From: Candidatus Desantisiibacteriota bacterium
Lineage (GTDB): Bacteria; JACRDZ01
Length of the DNA: 9,996 bases
Assembly (NCBI GenBank): GCA_016209155.1
Contig: JACQWU010000035.1
Span: 1 to 9,996, forward strand
Direction of reading: 5' to 3'
Below are positions 1-6,701 of this stretch, piece by piece; the first letter of the stretch is position 1; each line of letters starts with the position of its first letter. Made by a program: the position numbers and the translations under genes. The notes under the pieces are model-generated. The model was not told the DNA's origin, did not search any database, and saw only the letters and a list, made by a program, of their open reading frames with translations.

Positions 1-80
1 CAGGGAATTAATAAAATTTCATGGAGAGTTATATATACTTTAAAGTATTTGATAATGCAAATCTATTTAATTTTAAATAT
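1..80. other. intergenic end of the operon, no clear gene
   Basis: Very AT-rich stretch downstream of the TVP38 gene. It holds a 14-nt perfect palindrome (ATACTTTAAAGTAT, 35-48) but no GC-rich stem with a T-run, so I do not call a terminator. Two short plus-strand frames run in from the window edge (stops at 41-43 and 82-84), so a convergent gene might end here; that cannot be judged from this window. Confidence 0.3.
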
Positions 81-779
81 TTAATTCAATAAATTCTCTG
101 TTTTTCTGGCCTTAACTTTATTTCTGATAATAGGGATAAGTACAAAAAGCATTAATACTATAAAAGTAAATAGAATTTTTAATGATACAATGTCTTTTAA
201 CGACGAAATAGTATTTAATTGACTGCCCGCAGAAACATAGACCAATGAACCCGGGATAATACCAACAGATGTTGTCCATATAAAAGTGATAAACGGAATT
301 GTGGTTAATGCGGCTAAAATGTTGATAAGAAAAAACGGGAAAACAGGGAGTAATCTCATCATTAATAAATAACTGTAGCCATTTGTTTTAATTTCGTTAT
401 TAAATTTAGCCAGTTTATCTTGATAAGTTTTCTGCATCCACTCACCTAATATGTATCTGGTAAAAAGAAATGCCAATCCCGCGCCGGTTGTCGCACCGAA
501 GTTTACATAAATGGCTCCGGGTGTTATGCCAAATAAGTATCCTGCTGCCAGCGTGAGAATAGCTGCGCCGGGAATTGATAATGATACTACTAAAATATAT
601 ATGATTATATATAGAAAAACAGATGATAAATAATTTTGTTTTACAAAACTGTTCAAGTATTCTTTATTATTTTTAAGATTTTCAAATGTAAGATGATTCC
701 CAAATTTTGTGTTTTTGATTAGCAATACCGAAATTATTATTAAAATTAAAACAGTTATTTTTTTAAATGATGTTTTCAT
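81..779 (-). CDS. TVP38/TMEM64 (VTT domain, DedA-like) membrane protein
   Basis: Polytopic inner-membrane protein of 232 aa, a normal length for the TVP38/TMEM64 family. Hydrophobic segments lie near residues 8-22, 51-70, 72-90, 92-109, 137-158, 161-184 and 199-218. The VTT-domain signature is visible: a Gly-rich stretch around residues 71-102 (GAAILTLAAGYLFG, then GATTGAG), an FTR at 106-108, and the R142-LLPVFPF segment followed by a conserved Pro/Gly pair near 173-177. The family is related to DedA proteins and is linked to lipid scrambling or membrane homeostasis; the substrate is unknown here. It is the last gene of the operon: its ATG overlaps the TGA of the upstream flavoprotein gene (ATGA), which implies translational coupling. 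An AAGGAA sits about 17 nt upstream, rather far for a ribosome site, so coupling is likely to matter. TVP38 proteins are often found next to mercuric-reductase-like flavoproteins, which supports the pairing but does not give the function. Confidence 0.9.
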   Translation of the reverse strand: MKTSFKKITVLILIIISVLLIKNTKFGNHLTFENLKNNKEYLNSFVKQNYLSSVFLYIIIYILVVSLSIPGAAILTLAAGYLFGITPGAIYVNFGATTGAGLAFLFTRYILGEWMQKTYQDKLAKFNNEIKTNGYSYLLMMRLLPVFPFFLINILAALTTIPFITFIWTTSVGIIPGSLVYVSAGSQLNTISSLKDIVSLKILFTFIVLMLFVLIPIIRNKVKARKTENLLN

Positions 780-2251
780 TTGTTTATGTTTGGAAGTTCC
801 TTCTTTTTTGGCTTTTTACCAAACTCATAAAAATATTTTAATATTTTAATGAATAAATTATTTTGTAAAGCATCGATATAACATAATTTAGCTGATTGTT
901 TCAGTACGTCTGAATAGGAAGGATAAGCATGAATAACTGATTGAATTTTAGAAAAAGGAATTCCCAATGATTTTGCCAATTGGGCTTCATGGATTATTTC
1001 TCCCGCCCGTTCTCCCAGAATATGCACACCTACTAAATTTGATTTCCCGTCACAAATGAATTTCGCAATACCTTCGCCTGTCAAATCTATTTTTCCTCTG
1101 TCAATTTTATTATACTCTGTACAATAAATTTTTATTTTATCCCCGTATTTAAGCCTTGCTTCCTCTTCAGTCAATCCTGCATGCGTCAATTCCGGGTCTG
1201 TATAAGTGCACCATATTACATTTTTGTAATTTAAATCTTTTCTTATTGGGAGTAACATATTGGTTACAGCGGTTACTGCCTGATATTCTGCTATATGACT
1301 AAATTGGTAAGGACCAACCACATCTCCGCATGCATAAATATTAGGGGCTGTTGTTCTTAATCTGCTATTTGTTGTTATTCCTTTTTTTGTATATTGAATA
1401 CCTGCTTTTTCAAGAGCTAATCCCTCGACATTCGGAACCCTGCCGACAGCTACCAGAACAGCATCTGTAGAGATTTCATAATTTTGTTTTTTTTTATTTT
1501 CCGCTTTGAGTATTATTTTTCCATCCTTACCTGAAAATTTTAAAGCTGATGTATTTGTTAATAAATTTAATCCTTCTTTTTTTAGTATTTCCGAAAGCCG
1601 TTCCCCCAATTCTTTATCCTCACGGAAAAGTATTCTATCCGCTATTTCTATAATAGTCACATCTATCCCTAACCTGTTTAAAGCCTGGGCAAGTTCAATT
1701 CCTATCGGCCCTCCTCCCAGAATAATCATTGATTTTGGTAAAACTTCGAGATTAAAGAGTGTATCATTAATTAAATAAGGGATTTCGTTTATTCCATCGA
1801 TTAGCGGGACGAAGGCTCTCGAACCGGTAGAAATTATAAAATTTTTAGATGATAATATCTTCTCATCAAGTCTGATATTATGATCATCAACAAAAGAAGG
1901 TTCCCCAAAAAGAATATTTATTCCCATTTTTTCAAAACTTTCCGGTAAATGACCGGTATAAACTTTATTTATAATTGAATGAACAAAAGGTATAACATTT
2001 TTTGTATCAAATGATAACGGAGTTTTTAGATCTATCCCGAAATCTCCCGCATTTTTTAAAATATGCGCTATTTTGCCTGCTTTTATAAGCGCTTTGCTGG
2101 GAACGCATCCAAACCATGTGCACTGGCCGCCAATCTTATTTTTTTCAATTATGGCGGTTTTAGCTCCAAAACCGTTCGCTAATTTTGCGGAAACAAAACC
2201 ACCGGCACCACCCCCAACAACAATTAAATCATAATCATATTTTTTTTTCAT
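776..2251 (-). CDS. mercuric-reductase-like FAD/NAD(P) disulfide oxidoreductase
   Basis: Cytoplasmic class I pyridine nucleotide-disulfide oxidoreductase, 491 aa, in the dihydrolipoamide dehydrogenase/MerA superfamily. Visible parts: N-terminal FAD-binding GGGAGG (residues 13-18); redox-active pair C44-TWFG-C49 in GGQC...GCVPSKAL; central NAD(P)-binding GGGPIGIELA near 180; second FAD motif around IYACGDVVG; C-terminal dimerisation domain. It has no N-terminal heavy-metal domain and no C-terminal vicinal Cys pair, so it is not a canonical mercuric reductase. The usual HxHPTxxE catalytic motif reads H441-A-Y443-P-S-Y-S-D448: the second His is Tyr and the acidic residue is Asp, so the acid-base chemistry probably differs from lipoamide dehydrogenase. 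The start is supported by CAGGA upstream and by the ATGA overlap with the glycosyltransferase gene before it. The substrate is unknown; the operon suggests a disulfide or arsenic/thiol-linked reductant, which is an inference. Confidence 0.9.
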   Translation of the reverse strand: MKKKYDYDLIVVGGGAGGFVSAKLANGFGAKTAIIEKNKIGGQCTWFGCVPSKALIKAGKIAHILKNAGDFGIDLKTPLSFDTKNVIPFVHSIINKVYTGHLPESFEKMGINILFGEPSFVDDHNIRLDEKILSSKNFIISTGSRAFVPLIDGINEIPYLINDTLFNLEVLPKSMIILGGGPIGIELAQALNRLGIDVTIIEIADRILFREDKELGERLSEILKKEGLNLLTNTSALKFSGKDGKIILKAENKKKQNYEISTDAVLVAVGRVPNVEGLALEKAGIQYTKKGITTNSRLRTTAPNIYACGDVVGPYQFSHIAEYQAVTAVTNMLLPIRKDLNYKNVIWCTYTDPELTHAGLTEEEARLKYGDKIKIYCTEYNKIDRGKIDLTGEGIAKFICDGKSNLVGVHILGERAGEIIHEAQLAKSLGIPFSKIQSVIHAYPSYSDVLKQSAKLCYIDALQNNLFIKILKYFYEFGKKPKKKELPNINK

Positions 2252-2805
2252 TTAATATATTCCTGAAGATTGTGAAAACCGAAGATATATTTTGACAGGT
2301 AAGAATATGTGTTTAAATGATTAATTCCTGAGTACTTGTTTCTGGCATCAGGAACAAAAGTATTGGAATTGAAACCAAGCAGATAATATCCTCCATCGCT
2401 TGCCGGCCCTATTACAACATCATGATTATTTAAGAATAAAAATGCATTTTTAATAAATTTGCCGGGCAGATCGGGCAAATCGCTTCCGATAACAATAACT
2501 CGTTTAAATTTCAGGGAGAACGCTTTGATAAAACAATTTTTCATCCTACCCCCGAGATCTAATCCATTTTGCGGCATATACAAATATTTTCCACCCATCC
2601 AGTCTATAAATTTTTTTTTTGCATTCCCTGGATAGAAACAGATATATAATTTGATTTTAAGTTTATTTATAGTAGATAAAATATCCATGACAAAGTTTTT
2701 GTAAAGTTCAACTTTGTCTATTTTTTTAAATCCGGAGGAAAGTCTTGTTTTGATTTTACCATTTTCCGGATATTTGACGAATAAAAGCACGCAGCAATCA
2801 TTCAT
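2248..2805 (-). CDS. TIGR04282-type glycosyltransferase (arsenosugar biosynthesis-associated)
   Basis: Small GT-A-fold nucleotidyl/glycosyltransferase-like protein of the TIGR04282/DUF2064 group, named for its co-occurrence with ArsS-type radical SAM proteins. The N-terminal nucleotide-binding motif is clear (LLFVKYPENGKIKTRL, residues 7-22), followed by QNGLDLGGRM (79-88), GSDLPDL (107-113) carrying the metal-binding acidic residues, and GPASDGGYYLLGF (133-145). At 185 aa it is short for the family. After about residue 160 it lacks the usual W-S-T segment and the final D-x-D-T-x-x-D motif and ends in a divergent basic/aromatic tail. Translating the two alternative frames past that point gives early stops and no restored motif, so a simple frameshift is not apparent. 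AGAGGA lies about 7 nt before the ATG. Its stop overlaps the next start (ATGA). Probable role: sugar transfer in organoarsenical synthesis, inferred from the ArsS neighbour. Confidence 0.87.
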   Translation of the reverse strand: MNDCCVLLFVKYPENGKIKTRLSSGFKKIDKVELYKNFVMDILSTINKLKIKLYICFYPGNAKKKFIDWMGGKYLYMPQNGLDLGGRMKNCFIKAFSLKFKRVIVIGSDLPDLPGKFIKNAFLFLNNHDVVIGPASDGGYYLLGFNSNTFVPDARNKYSGINHLNTYSYLSKYIFGFHNLQEYIK

Positions 2806-2833
2806 TGTTTTCCTCTAAAGATAAAATTTAAAT

Positions 2834-2854
2834 ATCACAGATCGTAATTGTGAT
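2834..2854. repeat. small inverted repeat between arsS-like gene and glycosyltransferase gene
   Basis: ATCACA and TGTGAT form a perfect 6-bp inverted repeat around a 9-nt centre, in the 65-nt gap that separates two genes of an otherwise tightly packed operon. Next to it is a short direct repeat (GTCTGA-AGTCTGA, about 2855-2867). No T-run follows on either strand, so it is not a convincing terminator. It could be an mRNA hairpin or a protein site; the arrangement TCACA-TGTGA is the reverse of a CRP half-site order. Confidence 0.3.
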
Positions 2855-2870
2855 GTCTGAAGTCTGAGCT

Positions 2871-3830
2871 CTATATTAGTGCGCCTATACAACTGGATCC
2901 TTCTCCTGCTGTGCAGGAATAACAATGCTCAGCGGTAATAATTTCATTTTTGTTATAAATAAAATCATCCATATTTTCTACTTCCATAATTTTCCCTATT
3001 TTATCTCTTATTGGAAGTCCTGCCGCCTGATTAAAGTCACAATTGTATAGAATTCCCTGCCAGTCAATATTGATTAAAGAACGGCACATAATATGAGGTA
3101 CAATCCGTGAATTAAAATTACTGGCAAGCAGTCTGATATATTGTTCCATTTTACCGTTTAATATAAGGTAATTTTTAAACCTGCCGAGAGGAGCGTTTGT
3201 TAATGTTAATAATTTGTTAAAGATAATCCCGTATTTTTTAAAAAGATTTTTTTTAAAATCTTTTTCCAGTTTTTTTTGAGGAGCAGGCAAAAATTCACCG
3301 GCGGGATTATACATAATATCAAGAGGTAAATCTTTTCCATAGCCAAGTGAGTTCAATTTTTTTAATGCCTTTATGCTTTTTTCGAATACACCATTTCCCC
3401 GCTGTTTATTTACATTTTTTTCTGTGTAACACGGCAGGGATGCTATCAGAGTAATCCTTTTTTCCCTATACCATTCGGGAAGCCGCTCCATCCCATTTTC
3501 ATAGAACACTGTAAGGTTTGTTCTAACCATAATTTCAGTGCAAACCCTTTCAGCGTATTCAATAAAAAGTCTGAACCCGGGATTAAGCTCAGGACACCCT
3601 CCTGTTACATCAAGAATAATTCCGGGATGTTTTTCCAAAAATAGTATGATTTTTTCCATAACATTAACACTCATTATATTGGAACCTCCCGGTTCTGCGT
3701 AGACATGGCAATGCCTGCATCGCTGATTACACGTATTACCAAGATTCACCTGTAATGTTTTTAGATTTGTAAATCTTATATAATCCGAATTAATGTCTTT
3801 TATTGTTTCTTTAAAATTACAATTCATCAT
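2871..3830 (-). CDS. arsS: ArsS-type arsenosugar biosynthesis radical SAM protein
   Basis: Radical SAM enzyme, 319 aa. The [4Fe-4S] cluster motif is C34-NQR-C38-RH-C41 (CX3CX2C) in NTCNQRCRHCHVYAEPGG, a sequence typical of the ArsS/TIGR04167 family. The SAM-binding TGGCPELNPGF segment follows. The C-terminal DUF3641-type domain carries CRSLINIDWQGILYNCDF and ends in C303-YS-C306-TAGEGSS-C314, the family's terminal Cys-rich tail. Some members of this family use selenocysteine there; here all positions are TGT cysteine codons and the gene ends at TAG just after the motif. The family is credited with adding a SAM-derived 5'-deoxyadenosyl group to methylated arsenic on the way to arsenosugars. 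Two tandem ATG codons are possible starts (3830 and 3827), and no strong ribosome site precedes either. It lies 41 nt after the hydrolase gene and is probably in the same transcript. No arsM methyltransferase is seen nearby. Confidence 0.93.
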   Translation of the reverse strand: MMNCNFKETIKDINSDYIRFTNLKTLQVNLGNTCNQRCRHCHVYAEPGGSNIMSVNVMEKIILFLEKHPGIILDVTGGCPELNPGFRLFIEYAERVCTEIMVRTNLTVFYENGMERLPEWYREKRITLIASLPCYTEKNVNKQRGNGVFEKSIKALKKLNSLGYGKDLPLDIMYNPAGEFLPAPQKKLEKDFKKNLFKKYGIIFNKLLTLTNAPLGRFKNYLILNGKMEQYIRLLASNFNSRIVPHIMCRSLINIDWQGILYNCDFNQAAGLPIRDKIGKIMEVENMDDFIYNKNEIITAEHCYSCTAGEGSSCIGALI

Positions 3831-3871
3831 TGTTAATCGTTTTCAAAATAGCCAATATTCTGCCCAATGGC

Positions 3872-4645
3872 TCACTTAAATATTTCTGCAAAAAATAATT
3901 TCATAGCTTCCCATGATCTTTTGTCAGCCTTTTCATTATAAGCCACCCCTTTTGAAGGGTCGTTTCCTGAGTCTGGATTTGTAAAACTGTGAACAGCGCC
4001 CCCGTAAATATAAACCTGCCAATCAGCATTCGATTTTCGCATCTCATCCTGAAATCCGGACATATGTTCCGGTTTTACACTCTTATCATCGCCGCCGTGT
4101 AGAACTAATACTTTTGCTTTAATTTCTTTTTTATCATAATTTGGAGCATCAAGACTTCCATGAAAGCTTACTACTCCCGATAATAATGCTCCGCCGCGAG
4201 CTAATTCAAGAACCGTTGTTCCTCCAAAGCAATAACCTATTGCCGCGATTTTATCAGTATCAGTGAGATTATGTTTTTTTAACACATCAAGTCCTGCATT
4301 AGCTCTGGCTCTCATCAATGCTCTATCGCTTCTATATATCCCGGCTAATGAACCTGCTTCCTTAAAATCCTTTGCTATTTTTCCTTTCCCGTACATATCA
4401 AGCGCAAAAGCTATATATCCCAGCCTCGCTATCTGTTCAGCCCGTTTACGGACATATTTATTATGCCCCCACCATTCATGCACAACCAGAACTCCCGGAC
4501 GTTTTCCTTTTACATCATCATCATACGCAAGATAACCTTCGAGCTCAGTATTGCCATGCTTGTAATCAACTACTTCAGTGCGGAGTTTAGCTGAAATATT
4601 GACAGACCAAAATAAAATCAACCAGACAATCAGCAGGTTTTTCAT
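3872..4645 (-). CDS. exported dienelactone hydrolase family protein
   Basis: Alpha/beta hydrolase of the dienelactone hydrolase (DLH) family. I place the start at the ATG at 4645 (257 aa), not at the in-frame ATG at 4660. A strong GGAAGGGA lies 5 nt before the inner ATG, and that start gives a clean signal peptide (MKNLLIVWLILFWSVNISA, cleavage near residue 19), so the product is probably periplasmic. In this numbering the triad is C139 in GYCFGG, D187 in HGGDDKSV and H219 in GAVHSF, with the oxyanion-region HEWWG near residue 56. The Cys nucleophile is typical of true DLH-type enzymes rather than Ser esterases. The substrate is not known. It follows a 44-aa ORF by 26 nt and precedes the radical SAM gene by 41 nt, so it is probably co-transcribed with both. 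The DNA appears somewhat richer in G+C than the genes to its left (not counted). Confidence 0.9.
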   Translation of the reverse strand: MKNLLIVWLILFWSVNISAKLRTEVVDYKHGNTELEGYLAYDDDVKGKRPGVLVVHEWWGHNKYVRKRAEQIARLGYIAFALDMYGKGKIAKDFKEAGSLAGIYRSDRALMRARANAGLDVLKKHNLTDTDKIAAIGYCFGGTTVLELARGGALLSGVVSFHGSLDAPNYDKKEIKAKVLVLHGGDDKSVKPEHMSGFQDEMRKSNADWQVYIYGGAVHSFTNPDSGNDPSKGVAYNEKADKRSWEAMKLFFAEIFK

Positions 4646-4671
4646 GTATATCCCTTCCATTATGATTTTAT

Positions 4672-4806
4672 CTATTTCATATTGATCGCATTTCTTTTTT
4701 CATAAAGATTATACGCAACCTCGCTGATTTTTTTATCCAATTGTGTTTTTGATAAATGATCCTTTGAAACTTTAGAATTTAAATCTAAACTTGTTTTTTT
4801 TGCCAT
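4672..4806 (-). CDS. 44-aa hypothetical protein at head of operon
   Basis: A 44-codon ORF with a textbook AAGGAG 8 nt before its ATG, located between promoter elements at 4849-4911 and the hydrolase gene. It begins MAKKTSLDLN and is lysine-rich, hydrophilic, without a signal peptide or Cys. The C-terminal part (KKISEVAYNLYEKR, residues 25-38) should form an amphipathic helix. It loosely resembles the start of DUF2934 proteins (I-x-x-x-AY-x-LYE-x-R), but it stops before the rest of that domain, so the relation is only a suggestion. The strong ribosome site and its position directly behind a recognisable promoter make it likely to be translated. It could be a small regulatory or accessory protein, or a leader peptide. 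It is too short to be called by usual ORF cut-offs. Confidence 0.65.
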   Translation of the reverse strand: MAKKTSLDLNSKVSKDHLSKTQLDKKISEVAYNLYEKRNAINMK

Positions 4807-4848
4807 GGTAATATCTCCTTTTTTTTTTATAAAATTAAGTTTGGTTAA

Positions 4849-4911
4849 ATTTTATAGTAAAATATAAAAATGTAAATTGGCTTGTACCGCCTTTTATTGA
4901 CTTTTTTACAC
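4849..4911 (-). promoter_or_regulatory. promoter with shared upstream box, copy B (44-aa ORF/hydrolase/arsS operon)
   Basis: On the minus strand, -35 TTTACA (4876-4871), a 16-nt spacer and -10 TAAAAT (4854-4849) lie upstream of the 44-aa ORF, with a predicted RNA start near 4842 and a leader of about 36 nt. The 35 nt upstream of the -35 (from 4911) align without gaps to the boxes before 6567 and 6814. 22 of the 41 positions from the start of the box to the end of the -35 are identical in all three copies. Half-site-like GTGTA and GCGGT are 21 nt apart, followed by the invariant GC just before the -35. Confidence 0.62.
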
Positions 4912-4920
4912 TATTTTTCA

Positions 4921-6567
4921 TTAAGATTTATCAAATAAATTCGCATCCCTGTAATTGATATAAGTCGCGTAGCTGCCCGAAAGGTTATAGGCATCGTATC
5001 CATTTTGCATCAATATTCTTACGGCATTATGCGCCCTTACACTGCTTTGACAAAAGACCGCTGTTTTTTTGTTTTTAGGAATTTCATTGATCCTTTCCCT
5101 GAGTTCGTCCAGCGGGATGTTTACGCTTCCGGGTACACTGCCTCTTTTAAATTCAGCGGGAGTTCGTACATCCAGCAGGAATTCTTCACCGGTTAGCCTG
5201 TCCCAGTGAGTAAATCCGGATAAACCGTTTACATGATTTTGCGCCGCCATTCCAATAAAATTTATTGCGTCTTTTACCGTCCCATAGGGTGGAGCGTAAG
5301 AGAATTCAGCCTCTGCGAGGGCGTTCATAGTAAGTCCATTTTTAATCGCAAGCGCGAAGATATCAGTTTTTTTATCTACTCCGTCTTTCCCGATTATCTG
5401 TGCACCCAGTAATTTCCCGCTCACAGGATCAAACAAGGTTTTAATCGACATCTGCGATGCTCCGGGATAATATGCCGCGTGATTGGTTGTATGGGTATAT
5501 ATTTTTTCATATTTTATCCCTGAAGCTTTGAGTATTTTCTCTGACAGGCCGCTCATCCCGGCGGTAAGAGAAAAGACATTAACGATCAAAGTCCCATAAG
5601 TCCCGTTATATGTATCATCGATTCCAAAAATATTATTTGCTACGACAAGCGCCTGTTTAGCAGCAGGCCCGGCAAGCGGAATATAATGATTCTGCCCTGT
5701 CAGAGGGTTCAGTGTTTCAACGGCATCGCCAATAGCATAAATGTCAGGGTTATTTGTCTGCATTCTGTTATTTACACTCACACCTGTTTTCCCGATATTA
5801 AGCCCCGCGTCTTTAAAGAGTTTTGTTTCCGGCATAACACCAATGGATATTATTATAATATCGCATGTTACTTTATCACCTGATTTTGTTTCAACAATAT
5901 ATCCGGAGCTTTTTTTAATAGCTGTAACCTCTCTGCTAAGAATAATATGTATCCCGCTTGACTCCAGTTCCCGGTGAAGAATAACCGCCATATCTTTATG
6001 AAACGCCGGCGTAACCTGGTCAAGCCTTTCTCTTAAAACAACATCAATATTTCTTAATTTAATATTCTCAGCCATCTCGACGCCTATGAACCCGCTTCCG
6101 ATAATAACAGCCTTTTTCACAGAACCTGAATCAAGCTTCGCTTTTAACCGGTCGATATCGGGTAAAGTGTGTATTGTATAAATATCTTCAAGATCAATAC
6201 CTTCAAACCCGGGTAAAACCGGTTTCGCGCCCGGAGAGATAATGAGTTTGTCGTATCTCTCAACATATTCCAGCCCTTTTTTAAGATCTTTTATACGGAT
6301 ATTTTTGTCTTTCGGGTTGATTGAAACAACTTCGTTATTTATCCTGACATCGATATTGAATCTCTTTGAAAAACTTGCCGGTGTTTGTAAAAGCAGGCTG
6401 TCCCGTTCTTTTATTATTCCTCCGGCGTAATAGGGCAGTCCGCAATTCGCAAAAGATATATTTTCACCCTTTTCAAACATAATTATCTCCGCCAGCTCAT
6501 CCAGCCGCCTGTATCGTGCTGCTGCCGCGGCTCCACCTGCAACTCCGCCGACTATTAGCAATTTCAT
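4921..6567 (-). CDS. CoA-disulfide/polysulfide reductase with C-terminal rhodanese domain (CoADR-RHD)
   Basis: Flavoprotein of 548 aa, the usual size for the CoADR-RHD family, which reduces CoA disulfide, CoA persulfide or polysulfide with NAD(P)H in the cytoplasm. N-terminal FAD-binding GGVAGGAAAA (residues 7-16) is followed by the single active cysteine C42 in SFANCGLPYY. The NAD(P)-binding GSGFIGVEMAE is at 157-167 and the second FAD motif IYAIGDAVE at 276-284. Tyrosines of the CoA-binding and catalytic region appear in HAAYYPGA (near 366) and YAPPYG (424-429). The rhodanese domain runs from about 455 to the end, with DVRTPAEF (466-473) and a sulfur-carrying C506 in the loop CQSSVR. AAGGAG sits 6 nt before the ATG. 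The gene is divergent from a DUF2892 gene; in E. coli YgaP a rhodanese and a similar membrane domain are fused, which suggests a shared sulfane-sulfur function. It is more G+C-rich than its neighbours by eye. Confidence 0.94.
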   Translation of the reverse strand: MKLLIVGGVAGGAAAAARYRRLDELAEIIMFEKGENISFANCGLPYYAGGIIKERDSLLLQTPASFSKRFNIDVRINNEVVSINPKDKNIRIKDLKKGLEYVERYDKLIISPGAKPVLPGFEGIDLEDIYTIHTLPDIDRLKAKLDSGSVKKAVIIGSGFIGVEMAENIKLRNIDVVLRERLDQVTPAFHKDMAVILHRELESSGIHIILSREVTAIKKSSGYIVETKSGDKVTCDIIIISIGVMPETKLFKDAGLNIGKTGVSVNNRMQTNNPDIYAIGDAVETLNPLTGQNHYIPLAGPAAKQALVVANNIFGIDDTYNGTYGTLIVNVFSLTAGMSGLSEKILKASGIKYEKIYTHTTNHAAYYPGASQMSIKTLFDPVSGKLLGAQIIGKDGVDKKTDIFALAIKNGLTMNALAEAEFSYAPPYGTVKDAINFIGMAAQNHVNGLSGFTHWDRLTGEEFLLDVRTPAEFKRGSVPGSVNIPLDELRERINEIPKNKKTAVFCQSSVRAHNAVRILMQNGYDAYNLSGSYATYINYRDANLFDKS

Positions 6568-6607
6568 AGGAATCTCCTTATAGTTTTTTTTAATTAACTT
6601 TTGTTAT

Positions 6608-6670
6608 AGAATACTAATTTTATAAAATTTGTAAATTAGCCGTTTCTACTTTTTTATGACTTTTCTCCAC
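6608..6670 (-). promoter_or_regulatory. promoter with shared upstream box, copy A (CoA-disulfide reductase gene)
   Basis: On the minus strand, -35 TTTACA (6635-6630), a 16-nt spacer and a weaker -10 TATTCT (6613-6608) precede the reductase gene, giving a leader of about 34 nt. The upstream box (6670-6636) starts GTGGAGAAAA, continues GTCATAAAAA and has a second half-site GTAGA 21 nt after the first. It matches the other two copies position for position. Confidence 0.6.
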
Positions 6671-6701
6671 CCTCCCTATTAATTTACAAAAAATTTTTAT
6701 A

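Noticed and set aside
1-84. Possible tail of a plus-strand gene entering from the left edge
   Set aside because: Two short frames are open, with stops at 41-43 and 82-84, but neither is long enough to recognise or to test for coding character.
1506-1778. Open frame on the plus strand within the MerA-like gene, with similar ones at 4263-4590, 5005-5196, 5686-5977, 6242-6430 and 9478-9693
   Set aside because: All lie antisense to well-recognised protein families, have Ser/Ile/Leu-rich or otherwise featureless translations, and lack ribosome sites.
776-2251. Naming the flavoprotein merA
   Set aside because: It lacks the heavy-metal domain and C-terminal Cys pair of mercuric reductases, and no other mer genes are present.
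2871-2960. Selenocysteine version of the ArsS tail
   Set aside because: All Cys-rich tail positions are TGT and the stop is TAG; there is no in-frame TGA to decode.
3840-3871. AGCCA/TGGCT inverted repeat after the hydrolase gene as a terminator
   Set aside because: It has only a 5-bp stem with a 13-nt loop and a short ATTTT; too weak, and the gap to the next gene is only 41 nt.
4658-4660. Upstream ATG as start of the dienelactone hydrolase gene
   Set aside because: It would place the strong GGAAGGGA inside the coding region and put five residues before the signal peptide; the ATG at 4645 fits better.
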